From Symsagittifera roscoffensis (taxonomy: Eukaryota; Xenacoelomorpha; Acoela; Convolutidae), in NCBI RefSeq assembly GCF_963678635.1, contig NC_087068.1, positions 24,430,697 through 24,494,696 on the forward strand: a DNA stretch of 64,000 nt. The letters run 5' to 3'. Below the pieces are notes generated by a model. The model saw only the letters and a program-made list of their open reading frames with translations. It was not told where the DNA came from and ran no database searches. Positions 9,020 through 22,289 of the stretch are shown piece by piece. Position 1 is the first letter of the stretch. Each line of letters starts with the position of its first letter. The translations under genes and the position numbers were made by a program.

Positions 9020-10153
9020 ATGCCGTCGCTGAATAGAAACATGAAAGTGCAGTGTGGGGACTGTGGGAAAATGTATCTTCGCGGAAAAGCAGCTCGACAC
9101 CGCAAAAATTGTTCTAAGGGAGTTATTTCTTGTACTGATTTTAGGCATTTCACTTAGAATCAACAGGAAATGAACTATCACGTGGCCAAGAAACATGCTC
9201 CATCAACTTCCAAGTAATCAACGGTTTGCTCATCTTACGAGAAGGAGTTTCCGATTTACTAATTGCTCCAACAACATCGCAGAAAAGAACACGGAGTGAA
9301 ACAACGGAAACCAAGTGATACGGTGGCAGACTTGAACAAAAATGTGGAGGAGCAAGGGGATGGATGAGAGAAACTGAAAGAGGAGTTGAGTGCTTGTCAA
9401 CGTTTTCTGGTGGATACTGAGATGAAGAATGGGAGACATAAGGTATTTCACTTTCAAATGTCAAAGTTAGATACCCCGATTATCAACGAGAAGCTTGAAG
9501 AAGTATGCAGTAAGGTGGATTTCGCTGCAAAAATCGATATCGCTCTTGGATTTGCGCTTCGTAATGTCAAAACGGGAGAATATTGGTATTACTACCTACA
9601 CGAAAACAAAAATTTAATTGAAAAATTGCAATTATTGAGTACGAAAGCGGATTTGATTACAGTCCAGGGAAAAGATGAAAAGTTTGATATCGTGGAGCAA
9701 TGTACTCAACAAATTCAGAAAACAAAGTGGAGGTTCAAGTTGATCACAGATGTCACTAGTTTGGCTGCACTACTAAAAAACATCACAGTGGGATGTTCGG
9801 ACTCTGTATTTCCCGAGTCTTTACTAAAAAACCATTCAGTAAACTGTCTTTTATCGGACAAAGATAAACAACCATACAAAGACCATCTTTGCCTTCTCCG
9901 AAAATCAACAATGTATTTGCATAGCCATACTAACCGCGGTGCTCATACATCTCAGCTGTTTACAACGTTTGCATCAAAATGTGGATCCGATCCAAAGAAC
10001 TTTCGTGGAATGTCAATTGATCGTCTACCTCTTGTTGAAGAAATCGTTGAACGCAACATATTCATTTACAATTTTGACATTCAAGTAGGAGAATATGTTG
10101 GAAAATCAGCCAGGCAAAGTATTGGAAAAATGAAAAAGGTTTTCCAATCATAG
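9020..10153 (+). pseudogene. polB: polB N-terminal region, forward copy 1
   Basis: N-terminal third of Polinton DNA polymerase B. It starts at ATG after the leader intron (MPSLNRN) and contains zinc-finger-like motifs (CGDCGKMYLRGKAARHRKNC; a second with its stop at FT*; a third CSSYEKEF variant). A DTVADLN linker and a long conserved segment (EKFDIVEQCTQQ, KNHSVNCLLSDKDKQPYKDH, IVERNIFIYNFDIQ) follow. Stops occur after FT, SK and Y in the finger region. From 9386 the frame is open for 255 codons, because this copy keeps the GG (CATAAGGTATTT) that copies 2-11 lack. Confidence 0.7.
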
Positions 10154-10936
10154 TATTCATACGAATGATAATAATTCTGTCTTCAAGTGTTTCGGATGTC
10201 CTAGCTATAAATGTTTCTTCAACAGATCAGACACCTTCAACAGATATCTTCTAATGTGTAAAGATAGAGTGCGACATATTCGTCCCAAAAAAAAGAACAC
10301 ACTGCGGGTAATAAAATTCGAAACTGGATTTAACATTCCCTACACTGAAGATCAGAAAATGTTTAGTAATGCAATAGTTCTCGACTTCGAGTCCATTTGT
10401 GTTCCCACAGAAGAATTGAAAGCAACAAAAACAACTAATTGGAATGAAAAAAAAGTTCCTATTTCCATATCAATGTCTTCAAATCTGCAAGATGATCCAA
10501 GTTTCTTGTCTGAAAAAGAACTCTTAATAATTGCTTTTGTTTCCAGCTTGGAACTTCTGCCTGAAAAACGCAAATTACAATTGAGAACCAATTTTCAAGA
10601 AATCGAAAATTTTGTCAACGACCGAGTCAAAAAGTTCTTTGATAAACTTAATGCTAGAACTCTAACTGAAAAACTAAAAGTCTTCGATTATGAAGGCGAA
10701 TGGGCTGAAGATGAAGAAGAGGATGATACGTCTACGCAATTCTTAAGAATTCAAAAAAATCAGCTGATCGACTTGAAAGAGCATTAAGACCGCTATGTTA
10801 ATACTTTACCGTTGTTCGGCTTCAATACCAACAGATGCGATCTGAATCTTATCAAGTCTTATTTGATCCCGTACCTTATACGTGACAAAGAAATTGATCC
10901 AACAGTCCTTAAAAAAGCAAGTGATTTCATTTCATT
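10154..10936 (+). pseudogene. polB: polB exonuclease region joined to copy 1
   Basis: Continuation of copy 1 after a small deletion/frameshift near 10140. A C2H2-like finger (KCFGCPSYKCFF ... RYLLMCK), then Exo I (LDFESI) and Exo II (FGFNTNRCDLNLIK). An in-frame TAA (LKEH then stop) lies at 10785-10787. The polB sequence ends at the terminal repeat. Confidence 0.75.
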
Positions 10937-11130
10937 AGTATATGTTGGGCCTGATCATGGGGTGGTTGCTGACCCCTATGTTTTAACATAGGCTATAGAG
11001 TATCCGGTCAACAACTTATGTATTAAGATAGGGAGTAGGTTTCCCTATGTATTAAGATAGGGATTAGGTTTCCTATGTATAAAGATGGTAAGGTTTGAGA
11101 TGGTAAGTTTCAGAAACAATTTTGGCGCCC
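10937..11130 (+). repeat. Polinton terminal-repeat copy, left orientation
   Basis: AGTATATGTTGGGCCTGATC to GGCGCCC, directly after the polB codons GATTTCATTTCATT. Almost the same as the copy at 14093-14286, indicating that the ~3.15-kb block 10.3-13.4 kb is related to the next one. Confidence 0.7.
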
Positions 11131-11507
11131 GATCTTATCATGTTTTAAGGTCATCCACACCAATCCAATAGGATATAGATTTCTCAATGTATAAAGACAT
11201 GTTTTTTAAAGTGTTCTAAACAATTTGAAGTTATATTGAAAGTGTCTGAAACTATGATGAAACCTAACTGAAGCTTCAAAGAAGAAATCAAATTGTTCAG
11301 AAAAAAAACAAAATTACTGTAAATTGTTATTTTACATTTCAAAAGTTAAATAACATATAAATCTTTGCATCGTAGAAAATTTCACAACAGAAAGTTAGAA
11401 CAAGCAGCATTTCCACAGTTTTTTTCACCAAGTTAGTTGAATTTTTGTGTGTAATCAATAAAAAAATGCAGGTTTATGAGAAGATATTAAAATTCTTTAC
11501 TTTTGAT

Positions 11508-11760
11508 TTAGATTTGAGAGGATAACTCAAAGTTGATGAAATTTTCAAAGCAATTCTCTAGAAAGCTGATTCCAAACCTGATCAAGCTGGATTTTGAGCT
11601 TTGAAAATCTTTAATTAAATCAAGGAAAACAGAACTTTGCTGGGGAGTTCTTGCAAAATTTGATATCGGGTAAGGGTTAAAAAGTGTCTTCGATATACTA
11701 TAATACGATTTTTTGATCATTTTCAGACTTTAGAGAATAAATAATTTTTAGTCGGGTAAC
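11508..11760 (-). pseudogene. Gene X copy 6, internally deleted
   Basis: Antisense gene X with its C-terminal 70-codon open part (ends FINFELSSQI), but the middle is deleted: AATAATTTTTAGTCGGG joins the 3' part directly to the 5' end. The same deletion is present in copy 7, so the two units share ancestry. Confidence 0.45.
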
Positions 11761-11764
11761 TCTA

Positions 11765-12258
11765 TTTTGTACAAAAAAACGTCCAAAAATTTTTGAAAAA
11801 TCTAATGTCAACATCTATTTTTTATCAATAAGACTATCAATTGCAATTTTTTCTTTTTTCTTGTAAAGTAACTCGACGAAATTCAAATGTTTTTAATAGA
11901 CATTTTTCAAATAATGATTAAGGTTGTTTAAAAAGTTAAGAACAGTTCACTTTGAGAAAATGCTGGAATCTGATTGGTTAATATCGAGCGAACAGTGGTA
12001 CTAAAACATAACTCAATTCTGATTGCTTGTTTTTCCCTGAGCAACAGTAAAAAAATTTATTTCATTCTGGTTTTTTTTACGTTAAAAGCAATCGCTCTAT
12101 ACTTTGTCTCACTACTTGAAATTATTTGCAAATTTTTTCAATAATTCACAGTAAGTATAAATTTGTTAACTTTTTTGGGACATTTTAAATCTCCCAATTT
12201 GATATGTACCAAGTACTAACTGTTTTATTTTAATACTTAATAATTCTCCCGTTTTTAG
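11765..12258 (+). promoter_or_regulatory. polB upstream region and leader intron, copy 2
   Basis: Same blocks as 8535-9019: inverted CCAAT-like box, CTATACTTTGTCTC block, CACAGTAAGTATAAA donor, GTACTAACTG branch-like box and TTTTTAG acceptor next to the ATG at 12259. Confidence 0.55.
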
Positions 12259-13490
12259 ATGCCGTCGCTGAATAGAAACGAGAAAGTGCAGTGTGGGGAC
12301 TGTGGAAACAGGTATCTTCGTGAAAATACAGCGCGACACCGCAAAAATTGTTCTAAAGGAGTTATTTCTTGTACTGATTGTAGGTATTTTACTTAAAATG
12401 AACAGGAAATGAAAAATCACGTGGCCAAGAAACAAGGTCCATCAACTTCCAAGTAATCAACGGTTTGCTCATCTTGCGAGAAGGAGTTTCCAAGTTACTA
12501 ATTGCTCCAACAACATCGGAGAAAAGAACACGGAGCAAAATAACGGAAACCGAGTGATACGGTGGCAGTCTTGAACAAAATTGTGGAGGAGCAAGGGGAT
12601 GATGGAGAGAAACTGAAAAAGGAGTTGAGTACTTGTCAACGTTTTCTGGTGGATACTGAGATGAAGAATGGGAGACATAAATATTTAACTTCCAAATGTC
12701 AAAGTTAGATACCCCGATTATCAACGATAAGCTTGAAGAAGTATTCAGTAAGGCGGATTCCGCTGCAAAAATTGATATCGCTCTTGGATTTGCTCTTCGT
12801 AATGTCAAAACGGGAGATTATCGGTATAACTACGCACACGAAAACAATAATTTGTTTGAAAAATTGCAATTATTGAGTACGAAAGCGGATTTGATTACAG
12901 TCCAGGGAAAAGATGAAAAGTTTGATATCGTGGAGCAATGTACTCAACAAATTCAGAAAACAAAGTGGAGGTTCAAGTTGATCACAGATGTCACTAGTTT
13001 GGCTGCACTACTAAAAAACATCCCAATGGGATGTTCGGACTCTGTATTTCCCGAGCCTTTACTAAAAAACCATTCAGTAAACTGTCTTTTATCGGACAAA
13101 GATGAACAACCATACAAAGACCATCTTTGATTTTTCCGAAAAATAACAAAGTATTTGCATACCGATAGTAACCTCGGTGCTCATAAATCTCAGCTGTTTA
13201 CAAAGTTTGTATCAAAATGTGTCAAAATGTGGATCCGATCCGAAAAGAACTTTCGTGGAGTGTCAATTGATCATCTACCTCCTGTTGAAGAAATCGTTGA
13301 ACGCAACATATTCATTTACAATTTTGACATTCAAGAAGGAGAATATGTTGCAAAATCAGCCAGGCAAAGTATTGGAAAATTTGAAAAAACCACGATATTG
13401 TTAAGGTTCTTCAACCATAGTATTCATACGAATGATAATGATTCTGTCTTCAATTGTTTCGGATGTCCTACCTATAACTGTTTCTTCAAC
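12259..13490 (+). pseudogene. polB: polB N-terminal region, forward copy 2
   Basis: Begins MPSLNRNEKVQCGDCGNRY. It shares with the other forward copies the stop in finger 2 (TAA here), the stop after SK and the one-base loss at CATAAATATTTAAC that shifts the frame before MSKLDTP. A stop replaces the codon after PYKDHL (near 13127). Near 13490 finger 4 is fused directly to Exo I by a deletion of roughly 100 bp. Confidence 0.7.
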
Positions 13491-14092
13491 TGTTTAGAAA
13501 CTGAAGATCAGAAACTGTTTAGTCATGCAAAAGTTCTCGACTTCGAGTCCATTTGTGTTCCCACAGAAGAATTGAAAGCAACGAAAACAACTAATTGGAT
13601 TGAAAAATAAGTTCCTATTTCCATATCAATGTCTTCAAATCTGCAAGATGATCCAAGTTTCTTGTCTGAAAAAGAACTCTTAATAATTGCTTTTGTTTCC
13701 AGCTTGGAACTTCTGCCTGAAAAACGCAAATTACAATTGAGAACCAATTTTCAAGAAATCAAAAATTTTGTCAACGACCGAGTCAAAAAGTTCTTTGATA
13801 AACTTAATGCTAGAACTCTAACTGAAAAACTAAAAGTCTTCGATTATGAAGACGAATGGGCTGAAGATGAAGAAGAGGATGATACGTCTACGCAATTCTT
13901 AAGAATTCAAAAAAATCAGCTGATCGACTTGAAAGAGCATTAAGACCGCTATGTTAATACTTTACCCTTGTTCGGCTTCAATACCAACAGATGCGATCTG
14001 AATCTTATCAAATCTTATTTGATCCCGTACCTTATACGTGACAACGAAACTGATCCAACAGTCCTTAAAAAAGCAAGTGATTTCATTTCATT
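13491..14092 (+). pseudogene. polB: polB exonuclease region joined to copy 2
   Basis: Exo I (LDFESI) and Exo II (FGFNTNRCDLNLIK) with in-frame stops at WIEK* (near 13608) and LKEH* (near 13943). It shares the LKEH stop with the exonuclease piece at 10.15-10.94 kb, so both descend from one already dead copy. Confidence 0.75.
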
Positions 14093-14286
14093 AGTATATG
14101 TTGGGCCTGATCAGGGGGTGGTTGCTGACCCCTATGTTTTAACATAGGCTATAGAGTATCCGGTCAACAACCTATGTATTAAGATAGGGAGTAGGTTTCC
14201 CTATGTATTAAGATAGGGATTAGGTTTCCTATGTATAAAGATGGTAATGTTTGAGATGGTAAGTTTCAGAAACAATTTTGGCGCCC
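14093..14286 (+). repeat. Polinton terminal-repeat copy, left orientation
   Basis: AGTATATGTTGGGCCTGATC to GGCGCCC after GATTTCATTTCATT. A subterminal spacer without genes follows to 14662. Confidence 0.7.
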
Positions 14287-14662
14287 GATCGTATCATGTT
14301 TTAAGGTCATCCACACCAATCCAATAGGATATAGATTTCTCAATGTATAAAGATATGTTTTTTAAACTGTTCTAAACAATTTGAAGTTATATTGAAAGTG
14401 TCTGAAACTATGATGAAACCTAACTGAAGCTTCAAAGAAGAAATCAAATTGTTCAGAAAAAAACAAAATTCCGGTAAATTGTTATTTTACATTTCAAAAG
14501 TTAAATAACATATAAATCTTTGCATCGTAGAAAATTTCACAACAGAAAGTTAGAACAAGCAGCATTTCCACAGTTTTTTTCACCAAGTTAGTTGAATTTT
14601 TGTGTGTAATCAATAAAAAAATGCAGGTTTATGAGAAGATATTAAAATTCTTTACTTTTGAT

Positions 14663-14915
14663 TTAGATTTGAGAGGATAACTCAAAGTTGATGAAATTTT
14701 CAAAGCAATTCTCTAGAAAGCTGATTCCAAACCTGATCAAGCTGGATTTTGAGCTTTGAAAATCTTTAATTAAATCAAGGAAAACAGAACTTTGCTGGGG
14801 AGTTCTTGCAAATTTTGATATCGGGTAAGGGTTAAAAAGTGTCTTCGATATACTATAATACGATTTTTTGATCATTTTCAGACTTTAGAGAATAAATAAT
14901 TTTTAGTCGGGTAAC
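14663..14915 (-). pseudogene. Gene X copy 7, internally deleted
   Basis: Same internally deleted form as copy 6 (AATAATTTTTAGTCGGG). The C-terminal part is open and ends FINFELSSQI. Confidence 0.45.
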
Positions 14916-15307
14916 TCTATTTTGTACAAAAAAAAACGTCCAAAAATTTTTGAAAAATCTAATGTCAACATCTATTTTTTATCAATAAGAATATCAATTG
15001 CAATTTTTTCTTTTTTCTTGTAAAATAACTCGACGAAACTCAAATTTTTTTAATAGACATTTTTCAAATAATGATTAAGGTTGTTCAAAAAGTTAAGTAC
15101 AGTTCACTTTGAGAAAATGCTGGAGTCTGATTGGTTAATATCGAGCAAACAATGGTACTAAAACATAACTCAATTCTGATTGCTTGTTTTTCCCTGAGCA
15201 ACAGTAAAAAATTCTATTTCATTCTGGTTTTTTCTACGTTAAAAGCAATCGCTCTATACTTTGTCTCACTACTTGAAATTATTTGCAAATTTTTTCAATA
15301 ATTCACA

Positions 15308-15415
15308 GTAAGTATAAATTTGTTAACTTTTTTGGGACATTTTAAATCTCCCAATTTGATATGTAACAAGTACTAACTGTATTATTTTAATACTTAATAA
15401 TTCTCCCGTTTTTAG
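15308..15415 (+). other. polB 5'-leader intron (representative)
   Basis: Predicted 108-nt intron: donor GTAAGTATAAAT, AAGTACTAACTG with a TACTAAC box, T-rich tract and acceptor TTTTTAG directly before the ATG at 15416. All these elements recur in each 1.83-kb unit. In copies 7 and 10 the acceptor is TTTTCAG. Confidence 0.55.
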
Positions 15416-16788
15416 ATGCCGTCGCTGAATAGAAACGAGAAAGTGCAGTGTGGGGACTGTGGAAACATGTATCTTCGTGAAAATACAGCGCGACACCGCA
15501 AAAATTGTTCTAAGGGAGTTATTTCTTGTACTGATTGTAGGTATTTCACTTAGAATCAACAGGAAATGAAAAATCACGTGGCCAAGAAACAAGGTCCATC
15601 AACTTCCAAGTAATCAACGGTTCGCTCATCTTGCGAGAAGGAGTTTCAAAGTTACTAATTGCTCCAACAACATCGGAGAAAAGAACACGGAGCGAAATAA
15701 CGGAAACCGAGTGATACCGTGGCAGTCTTGAACAAAATTGTGGAGGAGCAAGGGGATGATGGAGAGAAACTGAAAAAGGAGTTGAGTGCTTGTCAACGTT
15801 TTCTGGTGGATACTGAGATGAAGAATGGGAGACATAAATATTTAACTTCCAAATGTCAAAGTTAGATACCCCGATTATCAACGATAAGCTTGAAGAAGTA
15901 TTCAGTAAGGCGGATTCCGCTGCAAAAATTGATATCGCTCTTGGATTTGCTCTTCGTAATGTCAAAACGGGAGATTATAGGTATAACTACGCACACGAAA
16001 ACAATAATTTGTTTGAAAAACTGCAATTATTGAGTACGAAAGCGGATTTGATTACAGTCCAGGGAAAAGATGAAAAGTTTGATATCGTGGAGCAATGTAC
16101 TCAACAAATTCAGAAAACAAAGTGGAGGTTCAAGTTGATCACAGATGTCACTAGTTTGGCTGCACTACTAAAAAAAATCCCAATGGGATGTTCGGACTCT
16201 GTATTTCCCGAGCCTTTACTAAAAAACCATTCAGTAAACTGTCTTTTATCGGACAAAGATGAACAACCATACAAAGACCATCTTTGCTTTTTCCGAAAAA
16301 TAACAAAGTATTTGCATAGCGATAGTAACCTCGGTGCTCATAAATCTCAGCTGTTTACAAAGTTTGTATCAAAATGTGTCAAAATGTGGATCCGATCCGA
16401 AAAGAACTTTCGTGGAGTGTCAATTGATTATCTACCTCCTGTTGAAGAAATCGTTGAACGCAACATATTCATTTACAATTTTGACATTCAAGAAGGAAAA
16501 TATGTTGCAAAATCAGCCAGGCAAAGTATTGGAAAATTTGAAAAAACCACGATATTGTTAAGGTTCTTCAACCATAGTATTCATACGAATGATAATGATT
16601 CTGTCTTCAATTGTTTCGGCTGTCCTAGCTATAACTGTTTCTTCAACAGATCAGACACCTTCAACAGACATCTTCTAACGTGTAAAGATAGAGTGCGACA
16701 TATTCGTCCCGAAAACGCGTACACACTGCTGGTAATAAAATTCGAAACTGGATTCAACATTCCCTACACTTTCCTCCAAAAAATTTGA
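15416..16788 (+). pseudogene. polB: polB N-terminal region, forward copy 3
   Basis: First of the 1.83-kb units. It carries the shared finger-region stops and the one-base loss before MSKLDTP. From 15853 the frame is open for 311 codons to FLQKI and a stop, the last codons coming from the junction with spacer sequence. The segment includes EKFDIVEQCTQQ, FNHSIHTNDND and finger 4 (CFGCPSYNCFF ... RHLLTCKDRVRH). Confidence 0.7.
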
Positions 16789-17248
16789 ACAGTTAAAAGT
16801 CAACATCTATTTCATCAATAAGAAATTCAATTGCAATTTTTTCTTTTTTCCTGTAAAGTAACTCGACGAAATTCAAATGTTTTTAATGGACATTTTTCAA
16901 ATAATGATTCAGGTTGTTCAAAAAGTTAAGTACAGTTCACTTTGAGAAAATGCTGGAGTCTGATTGGTTAAAATCGAGCAAACAATGGTACTAAAACATA
17001 ACTCAATTCTGATTGCTTGTTTTTCCCTGAGCAACAGTAAAAAAATCTATTTCATTCTGGTTTTTTCTACGTTAAAAGCAATCGCTCTATACTTTGTCTC
17101 ACTACTTGAAATTATTTGCAAATTTTTTCAATAATTCACAGTAAGTATAAATTTGTTAACTTTTTTGGGACATTTTAAATCTCCCAATTTGATATGTACC
17201 AAGTACTAACTGTTTCATTTTAATACTTAATAATTCTCCCGTTTTTAG

Positions 17249-18621
17249 ATGCCGTCGCTGAATAGAAACGAGAAAGTGCAGTGTGGGGACTGTGGAAACA
17301 TGTATCTTCGTGAAAATACAGCGCGACACCGCAAAAATTGTTCTAAAGGAGTTATTTCTTGTACTGATTGTAGGTATTTCACTTAGAATCAACAGGAAAT
17401 GAAAAATCACGTGGCCAAGAAACAAGGTCCATCAACTTCAAAGTAATCAACGGTTTGCTCATCTTGCGAGAAGATGTTTCCAAGTTACTAATTGCTCCAA
17501 CAACATCGGAGAAAAGAACACGGAGCGAAATAACGGAAACCGAGTGATACGGTGGCAGTCTTGAACAAAATTGTGGAGGAGCAAGGGGATGATGGAGAGA
17601 AACTGAAAAAGGAGTTGAGTGCTTGTCAACGTTTTCTGGTGGATACTGAGATGAAGAATGGGAGACATAAATATTTAACTTCCAAATGTCAAAGTTAGAT
17701 ACCCCGATTATCAACGATAAGCTTGAAGAAGTATTCAGTAAGGCGGATTCCGCTGCAAAAATTGATATCGCTCTTGGATTTGCTCTTCGTAATGTCAAAA
17801 CGGGAGATTATCGGTATAACTACGCACACGAAAACAATAATTTGTTTGAAAAATTGCAATTATTGAGTACGAAAGCGGATTTGATTACAGTCCAGGGAAA
17901 AGATGAAAAGTTTGATATCGTGGAGCAATGTACTCAACAAATTCAGAAAACAAAGTGGAGGTTCAAGTTGATCACAGATGTCACTAGTTTGGCTGCACTA
18001 CTAAAAAACATCCCAATGGGATGTTCGGACTCTGTATTTCCCGAGCCTTTACTAAAAAACCATTCAGTAAACTGTCTTTTATCGGACAAAGATAAACAAC
18101 CATACAAAGACCATCTTTGCTTTTTCCGAAAAATAACAAAGTATTTGCATAGCGATAGTAACCTCGGTGCTCATAAATCTCAGCTGTTTACAAAGTTTGT
18201 ATCAAAATGTGTCAAAATGTGGATCCGATCCGAAAAGAACTTTCGTGGAGTGTCAATTGAGTATCTACCTCCTGTTGAAGAAATCGTTGAACGCAACATA
18301 TTCATTTACAATTTTGACATTCAAGAAGGAGAATATGTTGCAAAATCAGCCAGGCAAAATATTGGAAAATTTGAAAAAACCACGATATTGTTAAGGTTCT
18401 TCAACCATAGTATTCATACGAATGATAATGATTCTGTCTTCAATTGTTTCGGATGTCCTAGCTATAACTGTTTCTTCAACAGATCAGACACTTTCAACAG
18501 ACATCTTCTAACGTGTAAAGATAGAGTGCGACATATTCGTCCCGAAAACGCGTACACACTGCTGGTAATAAAATTCGAAACTGGATTCAACATTCCCTAC
18601 ACTTTCCTCCAAAAAATTTGA
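17249..18621 (+). pseudogene. polB: polB N-terminal region, forward copy 4
   Basis: Same architecture and defects as copy 3; 311-codon open stretch from 17686. From about 17531 onward it is nearly identical to copy 7 at an offset of 5501 bp. Confidence 0.7.
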
Positions 18622-19081
18622 ACAGTTAAAAGTCAACATCTATTTCATCAATAAGAAATTCAATTGCAATTTTTTCTTTTTTCCTGTAAAGTAACTCGAC
18701 GAAATTCAAATGTTTTTAATAGACATTTTTCAAATAATGATTAAGGTTGTTCAAAAAGTTAAGTACAGTTCACTTTGAGAAAATGCTGGAGTCTGATTGG
18801 TTAATATCGAGCAAACAATGGTACTAAAACATAACTCAATTCTGATTGCTTGTTTTTCCCTGAGCAACAGTAAAAAAATCTATTTCATTCTGGTTTTTTC
18901 TACGTTAAAAGCAATCGCTCTATACTTTGTCTCACTACTTGAAATTATTTGCAAATTTTTTCAATAATTCACAGTAAGTATAAATTTGTTAACTTTTTTG
19001 GGGCATTTTAAATCTCCCAATTTGATATGTACCAAGTACTAACTGTTTTATTTTAATACTTAATAATTCTCCCGTTTTTAG

Positions 19082-20456
19082 ATGCCGTCGCTAAATAGAA
19101 ACGAGAAAGTGCAGTGTGGGGACTGTGGAAACATGTATCTTCGTGAAAATACAGCGCGACACCGCAAAAATTGTTCTAAAGGAGTTATTTCTTGTACTGA
19201 TTGTAGGTATTTCACTTAGAATCAACAGGAAATGAAAAATCACGTGGCCAAGAAACAAGGTCCATCAACTTCCAAGTAATCAACGGTTTGCTCATCTTGC
19301 GAGAAGGAGTTTCCAAGTTACTAATTGCTCCAACAACATCGGAGAAAAGAACACGGAGCGAAATAACGGAAACCGAGTGATACGGTGGCAGTCTTGAACA
19401 AAATTGTGGAGGAGCAAGGGGATGATGGAGAGAAACTGAAAAAGGAGTTGAGTGCTTGTCAACGTTTTCTGGTGGATACTGAGATGAAGAATGGGAGACA
19501 TAAATATTTTAAATTCCAAATGTCAAAGTTAGATACCCCGATTATCAACGATAAGCTTGAAGAAGTATTCAGTAAGGCGGATTCCGATGCAAAAATTGAT
19601 ATCGCTCTTGGATTTGCTCTTCGTAATGTCAAAACGGGAGATTATCGGTATAACTACGCACACGAAAACAATAATTTGTTTGAAAAATTGCAATTATTGA
19701 GTACGAAAGCGGATTTGATTACAGTCCAGGGAAAAGATGAAAAGTTTGATATCGTGGAGCAATGTACTCAACAAATTCAGAAAACAAAGTGGAGGTTCAA
19801 GTTGATCACAGATGTCACTAGTTTGGCTGCACTACTAAAAAAACATCCCAATGGGATGTTCGGACTCTGTATTTCCCGAGCCTTTACTAAAAAACCATTC
19901 AGTAAACTGTCTTTTATCGGACAAAGATAAACAACCATACAAAGACCATCTTTGCTTTTTCCGAAAAATAACAAAGTATTTGCATAGCGATAGTAACCTC
20001 GGTGCTCATAAATCTCAGCTGTTTACAAAGTTTGTATCAAAATGTGTCAAAATGTGGATCCGATCCGAAAAGAACTTTCGTGGAGTGTCAATTGATCATC
20101 TACCTCCTGTTGAAGAAATCGTTGAACGCAACATATTCATTTACAATTTTGACATTCAAGAAGGAGAATATGTTGCAAAATCAGCCAGGCAAAGTATTGA
20201 AAAATTTGAAAAAACCACGATATTGTTAAGGTTCTTCAACCATAGTATTCATACGAATGATAATGATTCTGTCTTCAATTGTTTCGGATGTCCTAGCTAT
20301 AACTGTTTCTTCAACAGATCAGACACCTTCAACAGACATCTTCTAACGTGTAAAGATAGAGTGCGACATATTCGTCCCGAAAACGCGTACACACTGCTGG
20401 TAATAAAATTCGAAACTGGATTCAAAATTCCCTACACTTTCCTCCAAAAAATTTGA
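19082..20456 (+). pseudogene. polB: polB N-terminal region, forward copy 5
   Basis: Like copy 3, but the frameshift before MSKLDTP is compensated by an insertion (ATTTTAAATTCC), so the frame is open from 19385 through the linker to 19930. It then breaks at an extra A in the run near 19838 (AAAAAAACATCCC). A second open stretch covers 19851-20456. The equivalent copy is copy 8. Confidence 0.7.
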
Positions 20457-20916
20457 ACAGTTAAAAGTCAACATCTATTTCATCAATAAGAAATTCAATT
20501 GCAATTTTTTCTTTTTTCCTGTAAAGTAACTCGACGAAATTCAAATGTTTTTAATAGACATTTTTCAAATAATGATTAAGGTTGTTCAAAAAGTTAAGTA
20601 CAGTTCACTTTGAGAAAATGCTGGAGTCTGATTGGTTAATATCGAGCAAACAATGGTACTAAAACATAACTCAATTCTGATTGCTTGTTTTTCCCTGAGC
20701 AACAGTAAAAAAATATATTTCATTCTGGTTTTTTCTACGTTAAAAGCAATCGCTCTATACTTTGTCTCACTACTTGAAATTATTTGCAAATTTTTTCAAT
20801 AATTCACAGTAAGTATAAATTTGTTAACTTTTTTGGGACATTTTAAATCTCCCAATTTGATATGTACCAAGTACTAACTGTTTTATTTTAATACTTAATA
20901 ATTCTCCCGTTTTTAG

Positions 20917-22289
20917 ATGCCGTCGCTGAATAGAAACGAGAAAGTGCAGTGTGTGGACTGTGGAAACATGTATCTTCGTGAAAATACAGCGCGACACCGC
21001 AAAAATTGTTCTAAAGGAGTTATTTCTTGTACTGATTGTAGGTATTTCACTTAGAATCAACAGGAAATGAAAAATCACGTGGCCAAGAAACAAGGTCCAA
21101 CAACTTCCAAGTAATCAACGGTTTGCTCATCTTGCGAGAAGATGTTTCCAAGTTACTAATTGCTCCAACAACATCGGATAAAAGAACACGGAGCGAAATA
21201 ACGGAAACCGAGTGATACGGTGGCAGTCTTGAACAAAATTGTGGAGGAGCAAGGGGATGATGGAGAGAAACTGAAAAAGGAGTTGAGTGCTTGTCAACGT
21301 TTTCTGGTGGATACTGAGATGAAGAATGGGAGACATAAATATTTAACTTCCAAATGTCAAAGTTAGATACCCCGATTATCAACGATAAGCTTGAAGAAAT
21401 ATTCAGTAAGGCGGATTCCGCTGCAAAAATTGATATCGCTCTTGGATTTGCTCTTCGTAATGTCAAAACGGGAGATTATCGGTATAACTACGCACACGAA
21501 AACAATAATTTGTTTGAAAAATTGCAATTATTGAGTACGAAAGCGGATTTGATTACAGTCCAGGGAAAAGATCAAAAGTTTGATATCGTGGAGCAATGTA
21601 CTCAACAAATTCAGAAAACAAAGTGGAGGTTCAAGTTGATCACAGATGTCACTAGTTTGGCTGCACTGCTAAAAAACATCCCAATGGGATGTTCGGAATC
21701 TGTGTTTCCCGAGCCTTTACTAAAAAACCATTCAGTAAACTGTCTTTTATCGGACAAAGATAAACAACCATACAAAGACCATCTTTGCTTTTTCCAAAAA
21801 ATAACAAAGTATTTGCATAGCGATAGTAACCTCGGTGCTCATAAATCTCAGCTGTTTACAAAGTTTGTATCAAAATGTGTCAAAATGTGGATTCGATCCG
21901 AAAAGAACTTTCGTGGAGTGTCAATTGATCATCTAGCTCCTGTTGAAGAAATCGTTGAACGCAACATATTCATTTACAATTTTGACATTCAAGAAGGAGA
22001 ATATGTTGCAAAATCAGCCAGGCAAAGTATTGGAAAATTTGAAAAAACCACGAGATTGTTAAGGTTCTTCAACCATAGTATTCATACGAATGATAATGAT
22101 TCTGTCTTCAATTGTTTCGTATGTCCTAGCTATAACTGTTTCTTCAACAGATCAGACACCTTCAACAGACATCTTCTAACGTGTAAAGATAGAGTGCGAC
22201 ATATTCGTCCCGAAAACGCGTACACACTGCTGGTAATAAAATTCGAAACTGGATTCAACATTCCCTACACTTCCCTCCAAAAAATTTGA
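20917..22289 (+). pseudogene. polB: polB N-terminal region, forward copy 6
   Basis: Same unit, 311-codon open stretch from 21354. Unit-specific changes include GKDQKFD, HLAPVEE and FVCPSYN (the last differs from copy 9 only by 22120 T). The finger-region stops are shared. Confidence 0.7.
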
